From Rhodocyclaceae bacterium (lineage in GTDB: Bacteria; Pseudomonadota; Gammaproteobacteria; Burkholderiales; Rhodocyclaceae): a stretch of 64,000 nucleotides of DNA. Shown here one piece after another: positions 35,040-43,059 of the stretch (positions are counted from its first letter, which is position 1; every line of letters begins with the position of its first letter). A model generated the notes under the pieces. That model did no database searches. It saw only the letters and a program-made list of their open reading frames with translations, and had not been told where the DNA came from. The stretch lies in assembly GCA_020445745.1 (NCBI GenBank), contig JAGRGB010000216.1, positions 17,961 to 81,960 of the forward strand, written 5' to 3'. A program made the position numbers and the translations under genes.

Positions 35040-36131
35040 GTGTCGGCGACACTCCACGCATTAATCACCGCATTTCAGTCGCGACTGCGCTACGCGGCAG
35101 CCGTCGCAATGCTGGCTGTCGGCCTGGCGGCGAACGGGGCGCACGCTGCGGGTCCGCTGCCGGCGCTCGGAACGGTTCCCGATTCGGTCACCGTCTCCGG
35201 CGTGTCTTCCGGCGGCTACATGGCGGTCCAGTATCACGTTGCCCATTCGACGAGCGTCGCCGGTGCCGGCGTGGTGGCCGGCGGCCCCTACGATTGTGCC
35301 AGCGGCTCGATCTGGTTTGCGCTGACGCGCTGCATGACGCCACGATTCTGGAGTCCGCTGCCGGACGACGCCCGCTTCCGGCAGCGCGTCGTCGACAAGG
35401 CAAGGGCGGAGCTGATCGACCCGGTGGACGGTCTCGCCGACGATCGCGCGTGGATCTTTTCGGGGGGACGGGACGAAACCGTCGAACGACCGGTGGTGGA
35501 TGCGCTGGCGGCGCTGTACCGCGGCTTCCTGCGGCCGAGCGGAGTTCGCCTGGTAACCCTGGCATCGGCGGGTCACGCGATGATCACGGTGGCGGATCCC
35601 GGGGCCAACCCGTGTGGCACGTCGCAGCCGCCGTACCTCAACCGCTGTGGCACGCTCGATGTCGCCGGTGAATTGCTGAACCACCTGCTCGGGCGGCTGG
35701 CGCCGCCGGCGGAACCGCCGCCGACAGCGCTGCGCTCGTTCGACCAGCGCCCCTACCTGGGGCCGAAACCTCTGGCAAGCGGCATGGCCGACGTCGGCTA
35801 CCTGCTGGTGCCACCCGGCTGCGCGGAGGGGGGCTGCCGAGTCCACGTGGTGTTCCACGGCTGCCGCCAGACCACCGAGCAGATCGGCACCCGCTTCGTC
35901 GTCAATGCCGGCTATCTGGAGTGGGCGTGGACCAATCGCCTGGTGCTGCTGTTTCCCCAGGTTCGGCCGACCAATGGCTTCATCGGCGGCTTCGACTGGC
36001 TCTACAATCCTCGCGGCTGCTGGGACTGGTGGGGTTACACCGACGGCCATTATGCGGAGCGTCGCGGCCGCCAGGTGGCGGCAGTTCATGCCATGCTGCA
36101 ACGTCTCGCCGAGCCACCGATCAATCGTTAG
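35040..36131 (+). CDS. Extracellular PHA/PHB depolymerase-like esterase
   Basis: Predicted exported alpha/beta-hydrolase of 363 aa resembling type-2 short-chain polyhydroxyalkanoate depolymerases. A signal-like segment ends at GAHAAG (about residue 38). The lipase box is VSGVSSGGYMAVQ with the nucleophile serine in G-x-S-x-G, the likely histidine is in ASAGHAMIT, and a VVFHGC oxyanion-type segment lies in the C-terminal half. Cysteines are frequent, fitting an exported protein with disulfides. No substrate-binding domain is seen. The start is GTG at 35040. The substrate could be a short polyester or another ester. Confidence 0.8.
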   Translation: MSATLHALITAFQSRLRYAAAVAMLAVGLAANGAHAAGPLPALGTVPDSVTVSGVSSGGYMAVQYHVAHSTSVAGAGVVAGGPYDCASGSIWFALTRCMTPRFWSPLPDDARFRQRVVDKARAELIDPVDGLADDRAWIFSGGRDETVERPVVDALAALYRGFLRPSGVRLVTLASAGHAMITVADPGANPCGTSQPPYLNRCGTLDVAGELLNHLLGRLAPPAEPPPTALRSFDQRPYLGPKPLASGMADVGYLLVPPGCAEGGCRVHVVFHGCRQTTEQIGTRFVVNAGYLEWAWTNRLVLLFPQVRPTNGFIGGFDWLYNPRGCWDWWGYTDGHYAERRGRQVAAVHAMLQRLAEPPINR

Positions 36132-36171
36132 GACCCGTACTGTCAGCCGTGGCATCATGCGACGCTGATTC

Positions 36172-37209
36172 GTGATCAGATCCGCCGTGACCGTGTCAGA
36201 ACGACTGTTCGATCCCCACGGCATCCTCGAAGTCGCGGAGGATGCCGACCTCGCGACCATCCGCCGAGCGTTTCGACGGCTGGCGATGCGCTGGCACCCG
36301 GACCGCAATCCGGATCCGGATGCCGCCGCGCGCTTTCGCGAGATCCGCGCCGCCTTCGACTGGCTGACCGGTGACCCGGCGGTCGACGAAGCCGGGGACG
36401 CCGACGACGCCTTCGACGATGGTGCCGGGGCTGCGCAAGCCGCTGCCGACCGCTACGACGAACTCGAGCTGGAACTGGCCGAGGCCATGCTCGGTTGCGA
36501 CAAGCCGTTCGTGATCCGCCGCCAGCGGCCGTGCGATGTGTGCGACGGCTCCGGCAGCGTCGCGCTGACCCACACGCGGCTGTGCGCGGTGTGCCATGGC
36601 AGCGGCAAGGTACGCACCACCCACGGCCTCGAGAAATGCCACATCTGCGGCGGCCGCGGCTATGTCCAGCGTGCCGAGTGCGAACGCTGTGCCGGCAGCG
36701 GCGAGATCGTCGCCGATCGAACCGTCAACATCCATGTCGGTGCCGGCATGCTGCCGGGAGAAGTGCTGCGCCTCAAGGGTCTCGGCCACGAAACCGCGTC
36801 CGGCGCCACCGGCACCCTGTTCCTGACCATCCGGCTGGCCGAAGACGGCCTGTTCCGCCTCGCGGGCCGCGACATCCTCGTCACCCAGCCGGTCAGCGTG
36901 TTGCGCCTGATCGCCGGTGGCCGGCTGTCGATCGCGGCGCCACTCGGGCCGATGCTGATCGACCTCGAGCCGGGGCAGGTCGCCGGCAGGGAAATGCGGC
37001 TGAGCGGCAAGGGTTACCCGGGGCGGGGCGGATCGCTCGACGATGCCGGCGACCTGGTGGTGACCCTCGAGGCGAGTCTGCCGGCGGCACTGGACGACGC
37101 CCAGAGGCGCACCCTGTCCCGGCTCGAGGACCAGCTGCAGCGTGACCGCGCCGGCCATTTTCCCGCGCTGGACGCATGGTGGCAGGCCTATCTCGCCAGC
37201 CGCCGTTGA
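36172..37209 (+). CDS. DnaJ-like co-chaperone with four zinc motifs
   Basis: J-domain protein of 345 aa. The J domain (about 12-66) has the Hsp70-contacting HPD (RWHPDRNPDPDAAARFREIRAAFDWL). There is no glycine/phenylalanine region. The cysteine-rich centre has four zinc repeats (CDVCDGSG, CAVCHGSG, CHICGGRG, CERCAGSG), followed by a substrate-binding C-terminal domain (HVGAGMLPGEVLRLKGLGHE, then MRLSGKGYPGRGG). It is a second DnaJ-type protein, not the dnaK-linked one, as no dnaK is nearby. The start is a GTG at 36172 or 36187; the J domain begins soon after either. Confidence 0.85.
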   Translation: MIRSAVTVSERLFDPHGILEVAEDADLATIRRAFRRLAMRWHPDRNPDPDAAARFREIRAAFDWLTGDPAVDEAGDADDAFDDGAGAAQAAADRYDELELELAEAMLGCDKPFVIRRQRPCDVCDGSGSVALTHTRLCAVCHGSGKVRTTHGLEKCHICGGRGYVQRAECERCAGSGEIVADRTVNIHVGAGMLPGEVLRLKGLGHETASGATGTLFLTIRLAEDGLFRLAGRDILVTQPVSVLRLIAGGRLSIAAPLGPMLIDLEPGQVAGREMRLSGKGYPGRGGSLDDAGDLVVTLEASLPAALDDAQRRTLSRLEDQLQRDRAGHFPALDAWWQAYLASRR

Positions 37210-37213
37210 GGGC

Positions 37214-37627
37214 TCAATCCGGATCGCCGGTGCCGAAGTGATGGATCTGGCGTCGCGCCTTCTTGGTGGGACGGCCGCGAAGATCGCTGCCCGGCGCCGG
37301 CGCGAGCCGGCGGGTTTCGCGCTCGGCGGCTCGACGCGCCTCGCTTTCGGCGGTCTCGCGGTAAAGGTCGCGCGCCTCGGCGGCAGGGCGGCGATAGGGA
37401 TTGATGGCGAGCACGTCGATGCACCAGCGGGTGGTGCCGACCGCGATGTCGAGCCGGTCTCCAGGTCGGATCTCGCGGGCCGGCTTGACCGCGGAGCCAT
37501 TGACGCGGACATGACCAGCCTCGACCGCCTGGCAGGCCAGCGAACGGGTCTTGAAGAAGCGGGCTGCCCACAGCCACTTGTCGAGGCGAAGCCGCGCTTC
37601 CGGGCGGGTGTCGATGCCAGTGCTCAC
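37214..37627 (-). CDS. hslR: Heat-shock protein 15 (S4-domain RNA-binding protein)
   Basis: Cytoplasmic protein of 137 aa that binds 50S subunits carrying stalled nascent chains. The S4 domain is clear: RLDKWLWAARFFKTRSLACQAVEAGHVRVNGSAVKPAREIRPGD. A basic C-terminal tail (ESEARRAAERETRR, then RPTKKARRQIHHF) matches Hsp15. The start is taken as GTG 37627, ten residues before the S4 domain; a longer frame to 37774 gives non-conserved sequence. It converges on the DnaJ-like gene with a 4-base gap. Confidence 0.9.
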   Translation of the reverse strand: MSTGIDTRPEARLRLDKWLWAARFFKTRSLACQAVEAGHVRVNGSAVKPAREIRPGDRLDIAVGTTRWCIDVLAINPYRRPAAEARDLYRETAESEARRAAERETRRLAPAPGSDLRGRPTKKARRQIHHFGTGDPD

Positions 37628-37694
37628 AGGGCGGGGAGGTGGACTCGGGGACGTCGATTGTCGAGCAGCGCCGCGCTCGCCGCAAGGAGCCGCC

Positions 37695-38471
37695 TCAGCG
37701 CTCGACGAAGGCGCGCTCGATGACGTAGTCGCCGGGTGTGCCGATGCGGGGCGAGATCTCGAAGCCAAACGCATCGAGCAGCACGCGGCACTCGTCGAGC
37801 ATTGCCGGGCTGCCGCAGATCATCGCCCGGTCCACAGCCGGATCGAGCGGCGCCAGGCCGATGTCCTCGAACAGCCTGCCGCTGCGAATCAGTTCGGTCA
37901 GGCGGCCACGATTGCGGAACGGCTCGCGGGTCACGGTCGGGTAGTAGACAAGCTTGGGGCCGACATCCTCGCCGAAGTACTCGTTGGCCGGCAGATCGCG
38001 CGTCAGGGTCTCGGCGTAGGCCAATTCCGAGACCTGTCGCACACCGTGCACCAGCACCACCTTGTCGAAGCGCTCGTAGAGTTCCGGGTCATGGACAATG
38101 CTCATGAATGGCGCCAGGCCGGTACCGGTGGACAGCAGGTAGAGATTTCTTCCGGGGCGCACATCATGCAGCACCAGGGTGCCGGTGGGCTTCTTGCCGA
38201 CGACGATCTCGTCACCGGCTTTCAGGTGCTGGAGGCGGGAGGTCAGCGGCCCATCGGCCACCTTGATGCTGAAGAATTCGAGATGATCCTCGTAGTTGGG
38301 GCTGGCGATCGAATAGGCCCGGGTCAGCGGACGCCCGTCCACTTCGAGGCCGATCATCACGAACTGACCGTTCTCGAAGCGCAGGCCCGGGTCGCGGGTC
38401 GTGCGAAAGCTGAACAGGGATTCGTTCCAGTGATGGACGTGCAGGACACGCTGGGTGCTGAGGTTGCTCAT
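37695..38471 (-). CDS. fpr: Ferredoxin/flavodoxin-NADP+ reductase
   Basis: FAD enzyme of 258 aa that moves electrons between NADPH and ferredoxin or flavodoxin. The FAD site is RPLTRAYSIASPNYEDHLEFFSIKV, the pyrophosphate loop is KKPTGTL, and the NADP domain shows STGTGLAPFMSIV and MICGSPAML. The C-terminal end (GDYVIERAFVER) matches the bacterial Pseudomonas/Azotobacter type. It is divergent from a LysR gene, the same arrangement as fpr-finR in Pseudomonas, where the regulator switches fpr on under superoxide stress. Confidence 0.93.
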   Translation of the reverse strand: MSNLSTQRVLHVHHWNESLFSFRTTRDPGLRFENGQFVMIGLEVDGRPLTRAYSIASPNYEDHLEFFSIKVADGPLTSRLQHLKAGDEIVVGKKPTGTLVLHDVRPGRNLYLLSTGTGLAPFMSIVHDPELYERFDKVVLVHGVRQVSELAYAETLTRDLPANEYFGEDVGPKLVYYPTVTREPFRNRGRLTELIRSGRLFEDIGLAPLDPAVDRAMICGSPAMLDECRVLLDAFGFEISPRIGTPGDYVIERAFVER

Positions 38472-38571
38472 GCCGCGCCTTCGTTGAATTGTTGCGATCC
38501 GGTGCATTGTAGGCGGCAGCGCTTTAGCTGAAAAATGGATAATATGTGTAAATATCATCAATAATTGCGAT
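38472..38571. promoter_or_regulatory. Divergent control region between fpr and finR-like gene
   Basis: One hundred bases separate the two start codons. The right half (about 38533-38571) is AT-rich with repeated ATAAT/ATAT-type stretches and should hold both promoters and the LysR site. I could not mark one definite operator. Confidence 0.4.
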
Positions 38572-39549
38572 ATGCGCTTCAGCTTCCGGCAGATCGAGGT
38601 GTTCGTCGCCATAGCGCGCGCCGAGAACGTGTCGCAGGCCGCCCGCTCGCTGGCGATGTCCCAGTCGGCGGCCAGCTCCGCGCTGTCCGAACTCGAACGC
38701 CAGTTCGACCGCCCGCTGTTCGACCGGGTCGGGAAATCGGTGCTGCTCAACGAGACCGGCCGCCTGTTGCTGCCCCGTGCCGTCGAACTGCTCGATCGCG
38801 CCGGCGAGCTCGAGGCCCTGCTGCGCGGCCGCACGGTGTTCGGCGCCATCCGGCTGGGTGCAACGCTGACCATCGGCAACTATCTGGCCACGCTGATCGT
38901 CGCCGAGTATCTGCGTCTCCACCCGGAATGCCGGGCTCGGCTGGAGGTGCACAACACTGCGCGCATCGTCGAGCAATTGCAGCGCTTCGAACTCGATCTG
39001 GGCCTGATCGAGGGACAGTGCCGTGCGCCGGAACTCGCGGTGGAGCGCTGGATCGCCGACGAACTGGTGGTCTTCTGCGCACCGTCGCACCGCCTGGCCG
39101 GACGGGGTGATGTCGCCATCGAGGAATTGGCGGACGAGGCATGGATACTGCGGGAGCGCGGCTCCGGAACCCGCGAGACCTTCGACCACGCGATCCGGCA
39201 CGTCGACGCCACGCCGGCGGTGAGGCTCGAGCTCGAGCATACCGAGGCGATCAAGCGCGCGGTCGAGTCGGGACTCGGCCTGGGCTGCATCTCGCGGCTC
39301 GCCCTGAAGGACGCGTTCCGGCGCCGCACTCTGGCGCCGATCGAGGTGCCCGGGCTCGATCTCGCGCGCCATTTTCACTTCGTGTGGCACCGCCAGAAGT
39401 ACCAGAGCGAGGCGACCCGCGCCTTTCTCGGGCTTTGCCGTAGCTTCTCCGACGGAGCGGCTCGCAGTGACCAGATCGCGGTGACGAGCGTCCCGGAGGG
39501 GCGCGATGATCAACCCCTGGCGCGCGATTCCGACGACAGATTGCGGTAG
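38572..39549 (+). CDS. LysR-family regulator, FinR-like
   Basis: Regulator of 325 aa. The N-terminal winged helix-turn-helix (RQIEVFVAIARAENVSQAARSLAMSQSAASSALSELERQF) is followed by an effector domain (about 90-295) and an extra polar tail of about 30 residues. Its divergence from fpr suggests it is the FinR-type activator of that gene. LysR activators of this class, such as CysB- and CbbR-like ones, look alike, so the name rests on context. Its 3' end overlaps the convergent GGDEF/EAL gene by 40 bases. Confidence 0.85.
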   Translation: MRFSFRQIEVFVAIARAENVSQAARSLAMSQSAASSALSELERQFDRPLFDRVGKSVLLNETGRLLLPRAVELLDRAGELEALLRGRTVFGAIRLGATLTIGNYLATLIVAEYLRLHPECRARLEVHNTARIVEQLQRFELDLGLIEGQCRAPELAVERWIADELVVFCAPSHRLAGRGDVAIEELADEAWILRERGSGTRETFDHAIRHVDATPAVRLELEHTEAIKRAVESGLGLGCISRLALKDAFRRRTLAPIEVPGLDLARHFHFVWHRQKYQSEATRAFLGLCRSFSDGAARSDQIAVTSVPEGRDDQPLARDSDDRLR

Positions 39550-42500
39550 CGCCAGCAGGCGCGCGTCCATTCCGGCGGATTTCGCCACTCGGCCATCCAG
39601 TCGGACAACTCGTCCGCCCGCAGGGCGCCCGCGATGGCATAGCCCTGGCCGTGGGTGGCACCGAGCAGGATCAGCGCCTCGCCATGCTCGATCGATTCGA
39701 CGCCCTCGGCGATCGCCGTGCGGCCGAACACCCGGGTCAGGCCCAGCACCCCTTCGACGATCGCGCGGTGCTCCGGATCGTCCAGGATGTCGCGCACGAA
39801 GGACTGGTCGATCTTCAGTGTCGCCGCCGGCAGGTGCTTGAGGTAGGTCAGCGAGGCGTAGCCGGTGCCGAAGTCGTCGAGCGCGAAGCTCACACCGCGC
39901 CGGGCACAGCGCTCCATCAGCTCGACCACGCGGGGCAGGTCGGCGAGCGCCGCGGACTCGAGGATCTCCACCTCGAGCAGATGCGGCGGGAATCCGGGGA
40001 GGGCTTCGAGCAGCGCCTCGACCGTGGACGCGAATTCGGCCCCGAGGATCTGGCCCGCGGTGACATTCACCGACACCGGAATCGAGCGGCCCGCGGCATG
40101 CCATTGGGCGGCCTGCGCCATCGCCGTTTCCAGGCACCATTCGCCGATCGACACCAGCAGGTCCTCGTCGTTGATGCGCGAGATGAAATCGGCCGGCATC
40201 AGCAGGCCGCGCTCGGCGTGCTGCCAGCGCAACAACGCCTCGACGCCGATCACCTTGCCGTCCGAGAACCGCACCTTGGGCTGGTAATGCAGGCGCAACT
40301 CGCCCTTTTCGAGTGCCGCCCGCACTTCGCTGACCGCCCGGCGATGGATGCTGAGTCGCCGGTCCTGCTCGGTGTCGAACAGGTGGCAGGCGTCGCGGCC
40401 ACCCTGTTTCGCCGAGTAGAGGGCCTGATCGGCGTGGCGCAGCAGGGTGTCGGGATCGCCGCCATCGAACGGATAGAGGGTGGCCCCAACCGATGCGGTC
40501 AGACGCACGACGCCCGCGGGCCGCTCGAACGGCAGGCGCAGGCGGGCGAGAAAATCGCCGACCCGGTGATCGCAATGTTCGGGAGATTCGATGCCCGCCA
40601 GCAGCAGCACGAACTCGTCGCCACCCATCCGGGCCAGGGTGTCGCCGGGCTGCAGGCAGGATTCGAGGCGCTCGGCGACCTCGATCAGCAGCTTGTCGCC
40701 TTCCTCCGCGCCCCAGCGTTCGTTGATCGGCTTGAAGTGATCGATGTCGAGCATGCACACCGCCAGCAACTGGTTGTTGCGCTGGGCCATCGCGATCGCG
40801 AGGCCCATCAGCTCGGTGAGCTGCAAGCGGTTGGGCAGTCGCGTCAGGCCATCGTGGCGGTTCAGGTGGGCGAGCTGCTGCTGGCTGTCCCGCAGCTCGG
40901 AGATGTCGTGGGTGAAGCCGATGTAGTAGCTGGTCTGACCGTCGCGATCGAGGATCGATACGATCCTGGTCTGCTGCACGAAGACACTGCCGTCCGCGCG
41001 CCGGTTGCTCAGTTCGCCCTGCCACATGCCCTCGTCGAGCACCTGCGACCACATCTCGCGATAGAAAGCCGCATCCTGGTGCCCGGAGGAGAGGATCCGC
41101 GGATTGGCGCCGATCAGCTCCTTGCGCGAATAGCCGGTCGCCGCGCAGTAGGCATCATTGACGTCGATGATGCTGGCGTCGGCGTCGGTGACGAGAATGC
41201 CTTCCGGCGCGTCGGTGAACACCCGCCCCCACAGCGCCAGCTTGTCCTCGATCTGGCGCAGCGCGGTGATGTCGGTCTGGCTCAGCACCATGCGCAGAGG
41301 CCGACCTTCGTCGCTGCGGGCGACCAGACGTCCGCGCTCGCGCATCCAGACAAAGTCGCCGCCCCGCCGGCGCATGCGATGCTCGCTGCGATAGGTGGAG
41401 CTGAGACCGGAGACGTGGCGCTCGAGCTCCTGCCGGCAGCGACCCAGGTCGGACGGATGGACCAGCGCCTCCCACGCCTCGAGTCCGTCGTCGAGTTCGC
41501 CGGGGCCGTAACCGAGTTGCTGCAGCCATCGGCGCGAATAGTGCATGCGGCCTGCCGCCACGTCCCACTCGCGGACACCGAAGTCGGCGTCCTCGAGCGC
41601 CGCCCGCATGCGCGCGAGCTGGCGTTCGCGCGCATCGCGCCGCTGATGTCGGTCGCTGACGTCGGTGATCAAGAGTCCGGCCTCGCCGCGGCCGACGCCG
41701 AACAGCTGCAGGTCGAGTCGCCGCGGACCGCTGGCGGTGTCGACCGCCAACTCCGATGCATGCCACGGCGCGTCACTGCCGTCGAGTTCGCACAGCGCCT
41801 GCTCGAGCCCGGGCAGGGTCAGCGCGGCCTGGTCCTGGTCGCCGCCGATTGCCGGCGGGAGCAGCGTCCGGGCATGTCGATTGACGGCAAACGGGCGGAT
41901 CAGGCCGTTGCGGTCGCGGTCGAAGCAGACGACTCCGATCGGCGCCCTGTCCAGCAACTGGCCGAAACGCTGTTCGGCCCGCCGGCACTGACGGCACGCC
42001 AGCTGCAGCGCAACGCAGGCGGCGCCCAGCAATGCGATCACGGACGCGGTGCGCTGTGCCGCGCTGCGCCACGGGGCGAGGTATTCGTCGCGGCTCTCCG
42101 ACACGCTGACGATCAGCGGGTGGTGATCGACCCAGCGTACCGCAGCATTGCGCGTCTTGCCGTCGAGCGGCGAGTCCTCGATCAGTCCCAGTTCCTGCTG
42201 CTTCCCCTCGAGCAAAGGCGTCAGCTGCGGCACATCCACCCGGACACCGATCTTGCTTTCGATGAACGGGTGGCGCAGCAGCAGCGTGCTCTGCCGGTTC
42301 CACACCGCGATCGACGCGCCAGCGGGCAGGCCCAGCGCTCGATAGAAGCTCAGGAAGGTGTTCTCGAGGCCGACATGTGCCGCCAGCACGCCGATCAACG
42401 CGCCGTCGTCGTCGCGCAGTGCACGGGCGAGGAGCAGGCCCCAGCGACCGCTCTGGCGGCCCCTGACGGTGGTCGCGATGATGTCCGCGGCGGGATCCCG

Positions 42501-42905
42501 GCGCAGCCGTTCGAAATAGGGTTCGCCCTTCATCGAGCCCCGCACGGCGGTTTCGCCGGAACTGGTGAGCAGCGTGCCGTCCGAGCGCGCGAGCAACAGA
42601 TCGTCTACTGCCGAGGTGCGCGATACCGCGGTCTTGAGCACCGAATGGGCGGCGGCGACGGCATCCTGATCGTCGGCTGCCGGCACCGCACCGCCGAGTT
42701 CGTCGGCACTCGTGGCGAGCATCAGTTCGGTGACGTCCATCACGCTGCCGACGTGCTTGCCGACCAGCCTGGCCAGCGCCATCACGCGCTCCGCGGCCTC
42801 GCGGTCGAGTCGGTCGTTCTCATGCACCAGTCCGGCAACCAGCCACGCCGATATCAGGCCGGTGCAGATCCAGCAGATCGTGACAAGCAGTGCGGGGCGT
42901 TTCAT
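39510..42905 (-). CDS. Membrane-bound PAS-GGDEF-EAL cyclic-di-GMP signalling protein
   Basis: Large regulator of 1131 aa. An N-terminal membrane helix (about 5-27) and a second one (about 285-310) enclose a periplasmic dCache-like sensor. Three PAS-type segments follow (for example DVNDAYCAATGYSRKELIGANPRILSSGHQ). The GGDEF domain has an intact active site (LARMGGDEFVLLLAG), but the inhibitory I-site reads QPGD instead of RXXD. The EAL domain keeps its metal and catalytic residues (VEALLRW, NVTAGQI, EILES, DDFGTGYASL, KIDQSF, EGVES). It may make, break, or only hydrolyse cyclic-di-GMP. It lies after gcvP on the same strand with a 154-base gap. Confidence 0.9.
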   Translation of the reverse strand: MKRPALLVTICWICTGLISAWLVAGLVHENDRLDREAAERVMALARLVGKHVGSVMDVTELMLATSADELGGAVPAADDQDAVAAAHSVLKTAVSRTSAVDDLLLARSDGTLLTSSGETAVRGSMKGEPYFERLRRDPAADIIATTVRGRQSGRWGLLLARALRDDDGALIGVLAAHVGLENTFLSFYRALGLPAGASIAVWNRQSTLLLRHPFIESKIGVRVDVPQLTPLLEGKQQELGLIEDSPLDGKTRNAAVRWVDHHPLIVSVSESRDEYLAPWRSAAQRTASVIALLGAACVALQLACRQCRRAEQRFGQLLDRAPIGVVCFDRDRNGLIRPFAVNRHARTLLPPAIGGDQDQAALTLPGLEQALCELDGSDAPWHASELAVDTASGPRRLDLQLFGVGRGEAGLLITDVSDRHQRRDARERQLARMRAALEDADFGVREWDVAAGRMHYSRRWLQQLGYGPGELDDGLEAWEALVHPSDLGRCRQELERHVSGLSSTYRSEHRMRRRGGDFVWMRERGRLVARSDEGRPLRMVLSQTDITALRQIEDKLALWGRVFTDAPEGILVTDADASIIDVNDAYCAATGYSRKELIGANPRILSSGHQDAAFYREMWSQVLDEGMWQGELSNRRADGSVFVQQTRIVSILDRDGQTSYYIGFTHDISELRDSQQQLAHLNRHDGLTRLPNRLQLTELMGLAIAMAQRNNQLLAVCMLDIDHFKPINERWGAEEGDKLLIEVAERLESCLQPGDTLARMGGDEFVLLLAGIESPEHCDHRVGDFLARLRLPFERPAGVVRLTASVGATLYPFDGGDPDTLLRHADQALYSAKQGGRDACHLFDTEQDRRLSIHRRAVSEVRAALEKGELRLHYQPKVRFSDGKVIGVEALLRWQHAERGLLMPADFISRINDEDLLVSIGEWCLETAMAQAAQWHAAGRSIPVSVNVTAGQILGAEFASTVEALLEALPGFPPHLLEVEILESAALADLPRVVELMERCARRGVSFALDDFGTGYASLTYLKHLPAATLKIDQSFVRDILDDPEHRAIVEGVLGLTRVFGRTAIAEGVESIEHGEALILLGATHGQGYAIAGALRADELSDWMAEWRNPPEWTRACWRYRNLSSESRARG

Positions 42906-43059
42906 CGATGCGTCATGGCCACCAGTTCCGTCCGGGGCTCGGTCCTCGGCTGCGACTCCTCCGGCCTCTAGCGAATACGCTTGCCGGCACGACGCAAGTC
43001 AGGGCGACCGCCAGGCCGGCCCACGGATCACGGTTTGCGGCGGTGCCGCAGGCCGCCAT

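Noticed and set aside
39651-42971. 1106-codon plus-strand frame opposite the GGDEF/EAL gene
   Set aside because: The minus strand encodes intact GGDEF and EAL motifs; the plus protein has no family features.
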